Source: Cryptomeria japonica
Lineage: Eukaryota > Streptophyta > Pinopsida > Cupressales > Cupressaceae
Length of the DNA stretch: 64,000 nt
Reading direction: 5' to 3'
NCBI RefSeq assembly: GCF_030272615.1
Contig: NC_081411.1
Location: 213,519,744-213,583,743 of the forward strand
The notes beneath the pieces were generated by a model. The model ran no database searches and was not told the origin of the DNA. It saw only the letters and a list, made by a program, of their open reading frames with translations. Positions 1-11,857 of this stretch are shown here, piece after piece. The stretch's first letter is position 1. Each line of letters begins with the position of its first letter. A program made the translations under genes and the position numbers.

Positions 1-375
1 TGTATGGATAGGTACATGTCCAAGAGCACTTAAGTTTGACATTTTGATGCCTAAATGACAACTTTTGGTGCCTAGAAAATGCAAGGTTGATCTCAAAGAC
101 CTATAATCAACTAAGAACACTACTCACACCTAAAAACCAAGCATAAGACATGTCTAAGAACTTTTCAAAACAAAAACTACATTAAAAACTCACTTTTCCA
201 TCATTTTGCGAGGCAACTCCAAACTAGCAACTTTGAGCAAAAAGATGAAAACAAGAAACCAAAACCACACAATTAGTTCAAAACTCATCCAAACAACCTA
301 GAACAACTTCAAAAACATCTTAGACAACTTTCCAACTTAAAACTAATAAAAACCAAAATTTCTATCAAACATGAG

Positions 376-1348
376 ATGAAAATGAGACCTAGGTGCTCCT
401 GCACCAGTCTGATAGGAGACATGGCACATATTACTCTAATGAGTTTAGCTGAGGATGTTTTGGATGCATATGCATTTATTGCATCTGAGCATCATATCCC
501 TATAGAAGACTTCAAATTTTGCATGGGCTTCATCTTTCACAACCCACATTCAAGGTCTCATGATCATTCTTATCAATCAAGTGGCCCTGGCATTAGCACA
601 CATCAGAATCCACATACAAACCATTTTTTTGTTGGCACAGAGGGAGAGGCACAAGGTACAGATCCTTTAGTGAGTGTAGTGTATCATACATCTGATATTG
701 TCTTGGATGATGTTGACTTCAGCATGACGATGACAGGTTATATGGATTTGTTGACATGTTCAGAGTCATTGTCGATGCCATCCCAGTTGCACAGTCCCCT
801 ACATTGATCATTATTGGGATAAGTGATGGTTGCTCATGATGTAGATGTACATTTGAGTCTAGATGAGATTGGACGGCATCTTGATATTTTAGTGGACACG
901 ATCATGTCTAGAGAGTCCAAGTACTATCAGATGCCACCTTCTACACAAGTAAATTTTATTCAAAACATCATGCTCATTAACTGCATCAATTTATAATTTA
1001 AAAAAGTTTTAACTAAATTTAAATTTTATTTCATGTAAATATATATATAATTTTTGTAGATGGAGATTCCTCTTGTTACTCCTACCTTGAGGTTTTATCA
1101 TGTACGTCGGTGAGACTCACTTGATGGTGCGACCACCAATAGACATGTGAGTTTAAAATTTTTACATGCACGTACATTAAATTTTAAATGATTATAATTT
1201 ATGCATATAGTATATCTTATTTAACATGTGTATATATTTATTGCTTTATTTGTAGGGATTAGTTCATCCTTCAAAGCAAGATAGTCATTCAAAGGATCGA
1301 TCCACTAGGAGTCGTCATGATGACCAGGGTGCCAAGCCATCTAGCTAG
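376..1348 (+). pseudogene. Decayed spliced gene fragment, function unknown
   Basis: A reading frame opens at 376 and is followed in one frame to 948, interrupted by TGA at 805 and TAA at 820. At 949 there is a GT donor, and a TTTTTGTAG acceptor ends at 1059. The next exon contains an in-frame stop and ends at a GTGAGT donor at 1147; a TTTGTAG acceptor ends at 1255; the last exon ends in TAG at 1346-1348 after a Ser/Arg/Asp/His-rich tail. Introns of about 110 bp with good plant consensus argue for a once-spliced gene. The protein is acidic to neutral with His-rich stretches and I recognise no family. The small basic tail is reminiscent of C-terminal tails of plant mobile-domain proteins, but that is a weak guess. 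The true 5' end is not visible. Confidence 0.35.
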
Positions 1349-1399
1349 ACATTTGATGATCTAGATTTTATACACATTGTTAAAAATTTGTTTCATATC

Positions 1400-1880
1400 A
1401 TATATATCTATACATTTCATGATAGATTGACTTTATATGTATTTGACATGTGTTGTTTGATATTAAATACATTTGACATGAACTAGTTTATATATACATT
1501 TGACATGTGTTGTTTAATGTTAAATACATTTGACATGATCTAGTTTATATATACATTTGACATGTGTGTTTGATGATCTAGATATATGCACTAAATAATT
1601 ATTTTCTTTATATGTTTCACATGTTGTGGAGGTGTTATATTCATGTAAATTTGATGATTTGATTTATATACATTTGAAATATGATCTAATTTGTATATTT
1701 TACATGACCTAGTCTATATACATTTGACATGTTTAATGATCTAGATATATGCATTAAATGATGATTTTCTTTACATGTTTGACACATGTTTTTGAGGTAC
1801 ATTATATACATGTACATTTGATGATCTAATTTATATATGTTTGACATGTTTTTATTATCTATATATATTCAAGATGATCT
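1400..1880. repeat. AT-rich dispersed TACATTTGACATG repeats
   Basis: The motif TACATTTGACATG and close variants recur many times at irregular spacing, mixed with GATCTAG and TATATATA. It looks like a decayed minisatellite. No coding capacity can be supported here. Confidence 0.5.
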
Positions 1881-2099
1881 AATTTGTATGTTTCATGTTA
1901 AAACTACATACAAATTGAAAGATGATCAATCGATATGTAATTTATACATACATACATGTGTATGTGTACATGCATGCATTTACAAATTTATATCTTCTAA
2001 CCACATGACCTCTATACATGTGTATATATTTACGTAGATTATATAATGCTATATGTTCTAGATTAAATGATGATTAAATTTCATAAAACTTTAGTTTTA

Positions 2100-2660
2100 A
2101 CAATATGATTATAGAAATTTAAATAATCCCCTTAAAAGTCATTTCCTAATTAAACATCCCCTTAAGCCATTTAAAAATCATGCCTGGGTAAGGACATTCC
2201 CAAGATTATATAATAAAATGAAATATAATTCAATGAGCATCATATTAAATTAAATTGCACATAATTAAAATAAATCGTACAATTTTATTTTTAACATGAT
2301 AGTACATGCATAAGAATTTAAATCATCCCCTTAAGCAATATCCTAGTAATTACATGTCCTAGATCTACACTTGATAAAATTAAATGAAATCTAATTCAAT
2401 CAACAACATATTAAATTAAATTGCACACAATGAAAATAAATCATCCCCTTAAGCCATATCCTAGTAATTACATCCCCTTAAGACATCTAAAAATTATTTA
2501 TCTAGTTAATGGCATCCCCTTACTCAAGACTTAAACCATTTAAAGTTCAACAAGGAAAATTTTATAAAACCTTAAACAATATCATATGCATACATGCAGT
2601 GAATAAGAGTTTAAGTTAGACCCTCAAGATCCATTTCCTAACTATGTATCCCCTTAAGAC
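2100..2660. repeat. Degenerate duplication with CATCCCCTTAAG motifs
   Basis: A block containing ATCCCCTTAAG followed by an A/T-rich stretch (AAATTAAATTGCAC) occurs at about 2205-2310 and again at about 2380-2480, offset by roughly 170 bp, with further isolated CCCCTTAAG motifs to 2660. This is a local tandem duplication with substitutions. No gene is seen. Confidence 0.45.
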
Positions 2661-2694
2661 ATAAATATAAATGTCAAATCAATTGTTTGGTATG

Positions 2695-2698
<4 letters not shown>

Positions 2699-2747
<49 letters not shown>
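2699..2747. repeat. (CT)n microsatellite
   Basis: About 24 uninterrupted CT dinucleotides. From here to 3320 I see no supportable gene. Confidence 0.95.
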
Positions 2748-2751
<4 letters not shown>

Positions 2752-3320
2752 AGTGGCTCAACCCACTATTGGATAACATGTAATATTCTCTCATGATCAT
2801 TAGTATCTAGTCTCCACTTACGAATGCCACGTCCTACGACGGGATAAAGAGATAGGGGCATAGAAATTACAAGATGGCTATATTGATAGACATTGTTGTC
2901 ACATTGATAATAAATAAAATGAATTCTATTTTTAACTAATTTGATTTGCTTCAAATATGTTTCTTGCACAACAACTAAACCTGCACATGAGAAAGAACAT
3001 TTCAAATTAGATTTCAAACAATGTATCAGATAGCTAGAGATCAATGTGAATGCAAGATACAAATTTAAGATATTAATAAATAGATTCTAATATAAGATTT
3101 AAAGTAGATTGAACTTGTGGGAAACAAAATTCCATCACTTATTCTTGTTTTGTTAACTTCTTCCTCTCCTCTGTGCAATGTAATAAATAGTAACTAATAC
3201 CTTCTACATTTTTAGGCTCTGCTATGACTATTAAAACATGTCCTGCAGTAAATTTCTTGGTCAAATTTGTATATGTACATATAAATTAAATTAATAAATT
3301 TAACTATTAAATATATTAAA

Positions 3321-5822
3321 TCATGAACTTAAATTGAAAAACATTTGTAAATTATTTATACACATGCCAATTTTGATCAATCCTGAAATATGATCATAAT
3401 CGATAGAAATCAATGGAATGTCATCGAAGCTTTCATTCTCATCTCCATCATTTTTATCAGTAACTTCTAGTGGCACCAATTTCCATGCATTTTCATATCC
3501 ACGTTCTTGGTAGATGAATTCATTAGAGTTTTCAGAGATGAAGTCAAAACAAAAGCATGAGTAATCCTTGTGTACAATGACCAAATGTGACTATCTGTAC
3601 TCATGACAGAATGCAAGGATCTTGTTTTCTCTATCATCTTACATCCATGCGTTGATCTTCTATCGACATCTTCAAAATAGAAAAAATAATTAGCACATAA
3701 ATATTCAATTCAATTATATATATTAAGTAAATTTAAAAATTTAATAATAATTTGAAAACTTCCAATAAAATCAAATTTTGAAAGATCATAAGTTTACCTG
3801 ATATCTCTCAGAACACTCTATATGGTATGACTCGATATGATCCTGATGATGTACTAGCCTCCTTTGATGTAAAGTACATCTTGCACAATTCAACAACATC
3901 ATGTGCATATTTTATTCAAAATCCCTAATAATTTATTTGATACTTTCTTAAAGCACATTTGATGCAAGCTCATGCACCATCATGCTCACCCTTTCCATGT
4001 CCACTCTCAAAGAAACTCCAAATATGTGGTATCTTTTGGTTTCGATGATATCTACATAGTGCATAAAATGGCCTTGATAATTTGAATTGTGCCACACAGC
4101 CATCTAACCAAACAAAATGTTTCTTAATTTTTATGCCCATGTTTTCCAAATATCCAAAAAAAATCTTAAAACAATGTTCCACAAAATGTGTGGCATGCTC
4201 TTTATCATCACTAGCATATAAGAAATATTCTTTCTTGATGACTCGTGCTTCAAATGTACTTTCAACACCATCCACATCTAATTGTGTTGTCGATAACACA
4301 TCTGGACCATAATAGTGATCTGATTTGATGAGTAGTATTCTGATTGAATTTTTTTTTTATGAACAAAAGAGTAATTTTCTACAAAGTTGACAACTGATAA
4401 AATTGTTCCAGTTGGGAAAGTGTCTCTCAATGTTGGACCTTTTGTGCTTGCCACTTAGAAAAAAAATCATGACGTATATAGGGTGGAATCAATTTGCAAA
4501 AAAAATTCCATAAAGGTTTCAACAAGTATCTCCTCTTCAACATATTCCAACCTTGTGGATTCTTTCCCAAATTTTGTTTCAGACTTTATGTACTTGTAAC
4601 TCTTAAATTTTACCATCCTTGTCATGTCAATATCTTCATTTATCAAAGGAAATTTAGACAAATTACCACAAGTTTCACATTTTTTTTTATGCAATCTATT
4701 TGACCTATTGCATCATCATCTGATTTGTCACATTGAATTAATGCTATGAACTGAGTTGGCCATTTAGGGGAAGAATTTTGAAAACCAACACTATCTTCTA
4801 TCATCTTTCAAAACACTTGATAGTAGAGATCAAATTCAATATAATAATGACAACAGCAAGTTTCAAAATCTTTGTTTATCTTCACATAACATGGATTTAA
4901 TCTTTCAAACATTGTTTGTCCAATCTTTATGGTTGGATTTGAATTGCAAAATGAAAGATACAATTCATGTTGCATGTTTTCCAACCAATGTTTTGTATGT
5001 AGCATATATTCATTAGGCTGAATTATACATTTGATGACATCTCTACTATTTGATGAAGGATGAGTATGATCATTCAAAAATGTAGTGATTAGGTTCCTAA
5101 CTCCATCTTCAATCCTATCAAAAAGAGGATCTCTACACATTATTGCCCAATTGCTTTCCAATATAATATCATCCAAACTCAATCTCCTTTTCACATAATG
5201 TGATATTGTCTTCCTGCTATATCCAATCTTAGATGACGGTGAGGGGATTTTTCATTTTCGGGACATGGTTTTATTTGCAATAGATGTCAATATCACTCTT
5301 CTTGAAATGGCCTTATCCATAGATCTAGACTGTTTCCCAATTGAACCCAAACCAACCTTAACATTTTCAACAATATCTTTTTGTAGGTTGGAAAATCTCC
5401 TCTTTTTCAATGTTGTATCTACGCCCAACAATTTTAATGGATCTTTTAACTCATTATTAAGAATTTGAATTGATAATAGTTGGGCCTTCTCAAGTGTATC
5501 AAGATTCTCAAACTCTACAATTATTTCTTTGACTTTTTATTCATTGTCCTCCTATTAATATGTGTAGATTGATTAGAATAATATCTCAATTTATCCACAT
5601 CCATTTCAATAAATGATGTAAGTTTCTGTAATTAATTTTTCTCTTTACACATTGAGCTAGATCCATATTCTCATTCATACCAATAGAAGGAAGCAATATT
5701 GACGGTCCTTCTCCAACTTTCATTGCTTGAAATTGGGTTGCCCCTTGTCCAACATTTGCTTGAGCTTCTTCATGTTGAGCATAAGATACACACAAAACAA
5801 AACAAAAATCTAGATATAGCAT
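3321..5822 (-). pseudogene. GHGKGEHDGA-type plant repeat protein, possible DDE-like transposase, decayed
   Basis: Read on the minus strand, segments fall in a sensible order. An N-terminal part (5194-4808) contains DHTHPSSNSRDVIK and a CCCHYYIEFD segment. A Cys-containing block follows (CETCGNL, 4694-4467), then the most conserved part (4299-3970) with FVWLDGCVAQFK, FYALCRYH and SFFESGHGKGEHDGA. A GTAAAC donor near 3798 leads to a last exon with SCFCFDF and YENAWKLVPLE (3584-3321). From memory, uncharacterised proteins in plants and lower eukaryotes share a W-x-DGC-x-x-QFK ... GHGKGEHDGA core. The DGC Asp and downstream acidic residues suggest an RNase H-like DDE fold, but that is inference. 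Many stops and frameshifts separate the pieces, so this is a pseudogene. Whether the source was a transposon or a domesticated host gene is not decided. Confidence 0.6.
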
Positions 5823-5910
5823 AAATTTGATTATAATGACTAAAGGGGAAATATGGGGAGAGATAGATAGATCTAGGGAGAGAGAGCTCGAGAAGTAAAG
5901 ATGTTCATAC

Positions 5911-5979
5911 TTGTTTGAGCTTGGGTTGACCCTTCTTCAACATCTGGAGCATGATCTTCTACTTGATCTTGTGATTGAC
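5911..5979 (-). other. 69-bp exon, copy 1
   Basis: On the minus strand this 69-bp segment is bounded by a CTTTATAG acceptor and a GTATG donor and encodes 23 in-frame residues including EEGSTQAQTS. It lies 5' of the GHGKGEHDGA pseudogene, whose own N-terminal part (QGATQFQ, 5780-5700) reads like a third, diverged version. Confidence 0.5.
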
Positions 5980-6145
5980 CTATAAAGAGAGTATGAGAGA
6001 AAGAGACAGAGAGACTAAACATATTTAATTACCTAATAAGAGTAAAAGGATCTAGAGAGAGAGAAAGATCGTAAAAATATATAATTACTGTTAAGTTTAG
6101 ACTAAAAAGAAAGCTCAAAAGAGAGAGAAGTAAAGATGTGCATAC

Positions 6146-6214
6146 TTGTTTGAGCTTGGTTTGACCCTTCTCCAACTTCTACAGCATGAGATTCTACTTG
6201 ATATTATGCTTCAC
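6146..6214 (-). other. 69-bp exon, copy 2
   Basis: Exactly 69 bp with the same splice context as the copy at 5911-5979, 235 bp away. It encodes GEGSNQAQTS near its end and has one stop. Surrounding intron sequence is also duplicated, so the unit of duplication is exon plus intron. Confidence 0.5.
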
Positions 6215-6370
6215 CTATAAAGAGAGTATGATAGAGAGAGAGAGAGAGTAAACATAATTAATGACCCTTAAAGAATCTAACTAAAAGGATCTAGAGAGGG
6301 ACAAAGATCCTGAAAATATTTAAAATTATCTAAATAAGAAGAGTAAAAGAAGATATATATATATAATGAC

Positions 6371-7467
6371 CTAAGAATAATTGCCCTAAGGGTTCATATG
6401 ATGTCCTAAGGGTTTCTATGATGTCCTAAGGGGTCATATGAGGTCCTAAGGGGCCACACATGTGTTACAACACCATATGACCCCTTAGGACACCATATAA
6501 CCCATTAGGACATCATATGGTCCTAAGGGTTCATATCATGGCATAAGGGTTTATATGATGTCCTAGGGGGTCATATGGGGTCCTAAGGGGCCACACGTGT
6601 GTTACAACACCAAATGACCCCTTAGGACACCATATGACCCACTAGGACATTATATAGTCCTAAGGATTCACATGATGTCCTAAGAGTTAATATGATGGCA
6701 TATGATGTCCTAAGGGTTGATATGGTGTCCTAAGGGGTCACATGGTGTCCTAAGGGGCCACACATGTGTTACAACACCATTTGACCCCTTGGGATACCAT
6801 TGACCTATTAGGACATCATATGGTCCTAAGGATTCATATGATATCCTAAGGGTTGATATGATATCCTAAGGGGTCATATGTTGTACTAAGGGGCCACACA
6901 TGTGTTACAACACCATATGACCCCTTAGGACACCATATGACCCAAAAGGACATCATATGGTCCTAAGGGTTCATATGATATCCTAAGGGTTGATATGATA
7001 TCCTAAGGGGTCATATGGGGTCCTAAAGGGCCACACATGTGTTACAACACCATATGACCCCTTAGGACACCATATGACCCATTATGACATGATATGGTAT
7101 TAAGGGTTCATATAATATCAAATGATGTCCTAAGGGTTGATATGGTGTCCTAAGGGCTCATATGGTTTCCTAAGGGGCCACACATTTGTTACAACACCAT
7201 ATGACCCCTTAGGACACCATATGACCCATTAGGACATCATATGGTCCTAAAGGTTTATATGATATCCTAAGGGCTGATATGATGTCTTAGGGGTCATATG
7301 AGATCCTAAGGGGCCACACATTACACCATATTACCCATTAGGATCACATGATGTCTTAATGGGTCATATGGTATCCTAAGGGGTAATAAGGTTATTTTAG
7401 GGGTCACATGGAGTCCTATAGAGCCACACATGTACATTACAACACTATATGACCTAGTAGGACACCA
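6371..7467. repeat. Satellite array of ~137 bp with inverted 20-bp sub-units (left part)
   Basis: The marker GGGGCCACACATGTGTTACA recurs at about 6451, 6588, 6755, 6891, 7028, 7174 and 7311, mostly 137 bp apart. Within each unit, sub-repeats of about 20 bp (TCATATGATGTCCTAAGGGG) run in one orientation and then as their complement (CCCCTTAGGACACCATATGA), so a unit can fold on itself. No coding capacity. The array continues at 11418 after an insertion. Confidence 0.85.
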
Positions 7468-10241
7468 TGTGAGGCCCTACCCTGACTCATTCTAGCATTT
7501 CAGTGATCTTATATGTTCAGACTATTTTGGATACTTTATTTTATGCATTTTGAATTAGAACTTATATGATTCCATGATTTTGGATAACATTGATGTATGT
7601 GGATGCTTCATTTATATGCATTATGATATAGATCTCTATATGATTCTAGAATAGGATAGATTTGCGATGATGTATGTCTTTATTGGAATTGCAGGACTTT
7701 ATTATGATGATAAAATCAGGATGTATGTTTTATGTATGGATCAAAATTAGGAGAATTGTGATAATTGCATATGTGGAGTTATTGGGATATAAGATGTATT
7801 GACTTATTTTAAATATATATTGAATGCAGAGTGTTTGATGTGTATTCTTATTCATGTATTTAATATTATATGAGGTTATTTGAAATTACTGATGTGTAAT
7901 TGAGATGCGCAGGAATCTATCGATGTGACCATGGAAATATTACGGAGAACCAAACCTAGACCTATGTACATTCGTAAAACCAGGGTTTGTCTATTTGGAG
8001 AGACAACACCCCGTTCATGTCGTATTTTATTCATAATAGTAAATGATGCATGTGTGTTAAATGTTGTTTAATTGATTTATTTAAATCCAACAAGAGACAA
8101 GATTTCATGTGCAATTTTGTAAAAGTATTCTCTTGTGTCACTTGACACGTGTGGATTTATGTTGAATTTTTAAATTTGTCTCTTGGAGGAAATTGTTTAA
8201 CTATAGCTTTTTCAATTAATGTAATGTGATTCCATAAATTCCTTGGGTAAAGAATCTTTGGGATGGTCAACATAGGTTTGACCCGAAAATAAACTTTAGA
8301 TGGGTTTAAAAAGGGTTAAATGGATACCTAGGGGTAGTTTAATAGGGTTTCCTAAAGCCCATAAGGTATACCTTAGGGTTAGGGGTAATTGTAGGCAAGT
8401 TTCTACTCCCAAGTGACCTTTTAGACACCCTAAAAAGTGGCTTTTCTAAGGTGTGCGAAAATTGAAATTAGAAGACTTGAACTAAGTTGTAAACCTTCCT
8501 TTTGGAATGAGAGTTTCCTTTCCCATTTCACCTTACCTTCCTTTTCAGTTTTAGAAACTTGAGAGAACTCCCACAAGGGTCTTCTTAAGCAAGAATGAGA
8601 GATTTTGTGGGTAATGACCCACTCTCCATTGTTGGAGATCTTGCATGTTCTTTTTGGAAAGGATAGTTTTTCTTTTGGGATTTTGAAATTTGGCTAAGGG
8701 TAGAAGAGAAGATTCATGGATTTGGGCTGCCCTTCCTCAACTAAATTCTAGCATACCTTTGGGCAGATTGAAGGTTGGTATTTCTCTTGTTTCATTCTCA
8801 TTGCATGTAATGATGAAAAGCTTGTTTGTATGTATGAGTGTTTTTCTTGGAATTTCTATTGTGAAATTATATTTTGTGAGCTATCTTTTATTTGTGTTTA
8901 CATGTCTATTATTTGGGAGTAAACAAGGCCTCCTACTCTTGGGAGAGAGGATGGTCTTATGCATGGCAGAAGTGATAGCCCTTGAGTGAGAGGCTCTCGT
9001 TATGAGAGTGATCACAGGGGATTTTACGTGACCCTTGCTACATGGCTTGTTTATGCATTGGGGGTCATAAGGAGGGAAATAAGGCATGAATGCCTTGGGG
9101 GGCATAAGTAATATGGGGTTGTCTTACTTGAGGTATTTGGTTTGCCATGAGGTGGCTATATGTTTTACCATGCTTGCAGTCTCCTCAGGGTACTTGGTCC
9201 ACTACCACCCTTGAAAGGACATCACCAATGTGTGGTGCAGTGTAGCCCGAGTTGGGATTGTGTTTGAGTTTGTGTATTTCCTTGTTTCTTTTGTGTTTGC
9301 ATGTGTGTTACCTGTCTAGGGCTTGGTTCTCCAAGCTCAGGGGTGGCTACCAGTTAGCCTAGGCTAGGAGGTGAGAACTCCATGGTCATAGCTCGGATTT
9401 ATTTGCATGTTGTTAGAAGAAATATCAGGGCATGCAGTTATGGTGGGAGTTATTGATTGAGGAAAAATGTTGTAAATGTAATTAATACCCCTTTGTAAAG
9501 TCCTCATTTGTTTGAAATGAGAGACCTATTTGTAAAATAACAATAAAGACTTGGGGATATGTTATTTTTTTATATAAATGTAGTAATTATCATGTTATAT
9601 TAAAGAAAAGAAAAAGGTTTATTTCTAAGTTCTAGTCCTAAAGCTTGAGATTAATTCTTGTAGAGTATTTAATATTTCTTGAAAAGAAAGGAGTTAAATT
9701 TATTCTTTTATCTTTAGGAAATGAAATAGGAAGATAAAGAATTAGTTTAGCATGCATGTGAAAAAGACTATAGATTCATCAAATAGATGTATGTAAAATT
9801 TATATTAATACATTCTGTTATTTAGATTACTTGCAGCAAATAAGGTCTAAAGATTTTATAAATTTTCCTATAGTTTATTTCAATAAATTCTATGCTTTAT
9901 TAAGTTGCTGGTAAAATTATTGAATTCTATCGATTATTTAATTTGCAGAAAATTAGAAATCTAGAGTTAAACAGATATCTGATTTTAGTATTTTTTGATA
10001 GTCATATAGTGATGGATAAGTTAATTAATCTGTCAACTAAACATGGTAGAAAATTAAATTTAAGGAAATAAATCTATCTGATTTTATTTTAGCTCCATGG
10101 CATATAAGAAATTAAAAAAAAATGTACTTTAATTTAAACCCAATGACGATAACCTATCTGGTAAAAATGTTTCATATACAGCAGTATCTTTATATACTTA
10201 CACAAAAAGAAAAAAAAACCTTGATCCTATTTGCATCTATA

Positions 10242-10277
10242 ATATATATATATATATATATATGAATACATATTAAA

Positions 10278-10308
<31 letters not shown>
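10242..10308. repeat. (AT)n microsatellite pair
   Basis: Two runs of alternating AT, about 10242-10263 and 10281-10308, lie just upstream of the GC-rich palindrome array. Confidence 0.9.
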
Positions 10309-10411
10309 ACTTACTAGATTTATAAATAAATGAAAAAATTTAATTAAATAAACTTTATAAAAAAAAAAATTGTTCGCATGCATTATCGTGGGGGGTCGGC
10401 TGGGGCCGAAC

Positions 10412-10539
10412 CCACTGTGCACTACATAGTGGTCGGCGGCGCCTCCCACTGTGCATTGCACAGTGGCCGGCGAGGCCGAGCCCACTGTGCAATGCACAGT
10501 GGACACTGAGGGCCGAAACCACTGTGCATTGCACAATGG
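10412..10539. repeat. Array of four 21-bp palindromes in a GC-rich island
   Basis: Four 21-bp palindromes with 10-bp arms CCACTGTGCA around one central base sit at 10412-10432, 10446-10466, 10482-10502 and 10519-10539. The middle two are perfect; the first has several mismatches and the last has one. Start-to-start spacing is 34, 36 and 37 bp, with GC-rich spacers such as CCGGCGAGGCCGAG. The region is strikingly GC-rich against AT-rich surroundings and lies inside the 3,950-bp insertion. It could be a protein-binding array or hairpin-forming RNA segment of an LTR. Confidence 0.8.
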
Positions 10540-11417
10540 GTGGCTTCAGCCACGCCGTCCCCCAAACATCACCCCTCCCTTGCCATGGCCGTTGATTCAA
10601 TGGGTCTAGTTCGGCCCTGCAAAACAATAACAAGAAAGAAAAAAAAGAGGAAACCCTAGCTCGGGTAGGGCTAGGGTAAAAATGTGTTGATAAAAAAATA
10701 AGTTTTAAAAAAATAATAGAAGAGCCCATTTTATAATAAGAAAAAAGGGGTTAGGGTTGCATGGGCAAAACCCTAGGAAATTGAATATATTCTTATATAA
10801 TATAAAAATGATCAAGAAATTAATATTAATGGGGATTAATATTTATTCTTTTTTTTTTATTTAAAATATTGAGTTGTCATAAATCAAATATTAACGAGGC
10901 CAAATATTCATTTTATTGGGATGTTATGAATTGGAATTTTACTGCAATTAATATTTAATCATGAATCTAAATGGAATGAGATATTTACAAATTGAAATCG
11001 GTATATTATTATTAAATTTTAATTAAATGAATTTAGATGTTTGAATATTAAACCACTAGGGAATTTAAATTCTAAATGTAACTTAATGGGCTAAAGTGTA
11101 AATTTTTAACTCTCCTAGACATAGATGCATGTGATTAAACACTATAGGAAAATATGCATTTGCTATTATGATCGACCCTTTTAGTTTTCTTATTTTAATG
11201 TACTATTTAATTATTGTTAAGTAAATAAAAGGCACTCTTAAAACTATTCATTAGGACTCCGCTTTTATTTTTATAATTCTGATTACTTGAGCTAGTTAAC
11301 TCTAAACATGGTTAAGACAAGACATGCTATCGCACTTTATTTTTGTCAATTTATGTTTAAAGTTGTGATTTAAAAAAAAAAAAAAAATCGTTCTTGCCCT
11401 AAAATTTGGGCATGACA

Positions 11418-11857
11418 CACCATATGACCCAGTAGGACATAATATGGTCCAAATGGGTCATATGATGTCCTAATGGTTTATATTATGTCATATGATGTCC
11501 TATGATGTCCTAAGGGTTCATATGATGTCATATGATGTCCTAGGGGTTCATATGATGTCATATGATTCCCTAAGGGTTGATATGATGTCCTAAGGGGTCA
11601 TATGGGGTCCTAAGGGGCCACACATTTGTTATAATACTATATGACCCATTAGGACCACATGATATCCTAATGGGTCATATGATGTCCTAAGGGGTCATAT
11701 GGTATTGTTAGGGGACATATGGGGTCCTAAAGAGCCACACATGTACATTACAACACCATATGACCCACTAGGACACCATATGACCCATTAGGACATCATA
11801 TGGTCTTAACGGTTCATATGATGTCCTAAGGGTTGATATGGTGTCCTTAGGGGTCAT
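11418..11857. repeat. Satellite array of ~137 bp (right part)
   Basis: The inverted-subunit satellite resumes after the insertion, with GGGGCCACACAT markers at about 11614 and a diverged one at 11731, and stops at 11857 where a minus-strand LTR begins. Confidence 0.85.

Larger units (their letters stand above)
5840..6365. repeat. GA-rich low-complexity tracts and 235-bp duplication
   Basis: AGAGAG-rich stretches alternate with the two 69-bp exon copies; the segment around 5880-6000 is repeated about 235 bp later. A short (AT)n run sits at 6351-6363. On the minus strand these purine tracts become CT-rich intron sequence. Confidence 0.6.
7468..11417. mobile_element. 3,950-bp TG...CA insertion in satellite, solo-LTR-like
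   Basis: The insertion starts TGTGAGGCCC and ends GGGCATGACA, so its ends are short imperfect inverted repeats of the TG...CA kind. It is flanked on both sides by CACCA (7463-7467 and 11418-11422), a perfect 5-bp target duplication, and the satellite resumes in register. I find no gag, protease, integrase or reverse transcriptase and no internal copy of the ends, so a giant solo LTR is the simplest reading; plant Ty3/gypsy LTRs of several kb are known. Frames at 8690-8989 and 10273-10729 look like chance. A 15-base poly-A run lies close to the right end. Orientation is not certain. Confidence 0.7.

Noticed and set aside
1837-2037. Small plus-strand frame in AT-rich repeat
   Set aside because: Composed of TACATG/TATATA repeats; no coding evidence.
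8690-8989. Plus-strand hydrophobic frame in the 3,950-bp element
   Set aside because: T-rich composition gives Leu/Phe/Val runs; no signal of a real protein family.
10412-10539. CRISPR-like array of regularly spaced repeats
   Set aside because: Only four degenerate palindromes with short (about 13-16 bp) similar spacers, in a plant mobile element, with no cas genes.
10273-10729. Minus-strand frames across the GC-rich island
   Set aside because: They only read the palindrome repeats and flanking AT tracts; no domain and no continuity.
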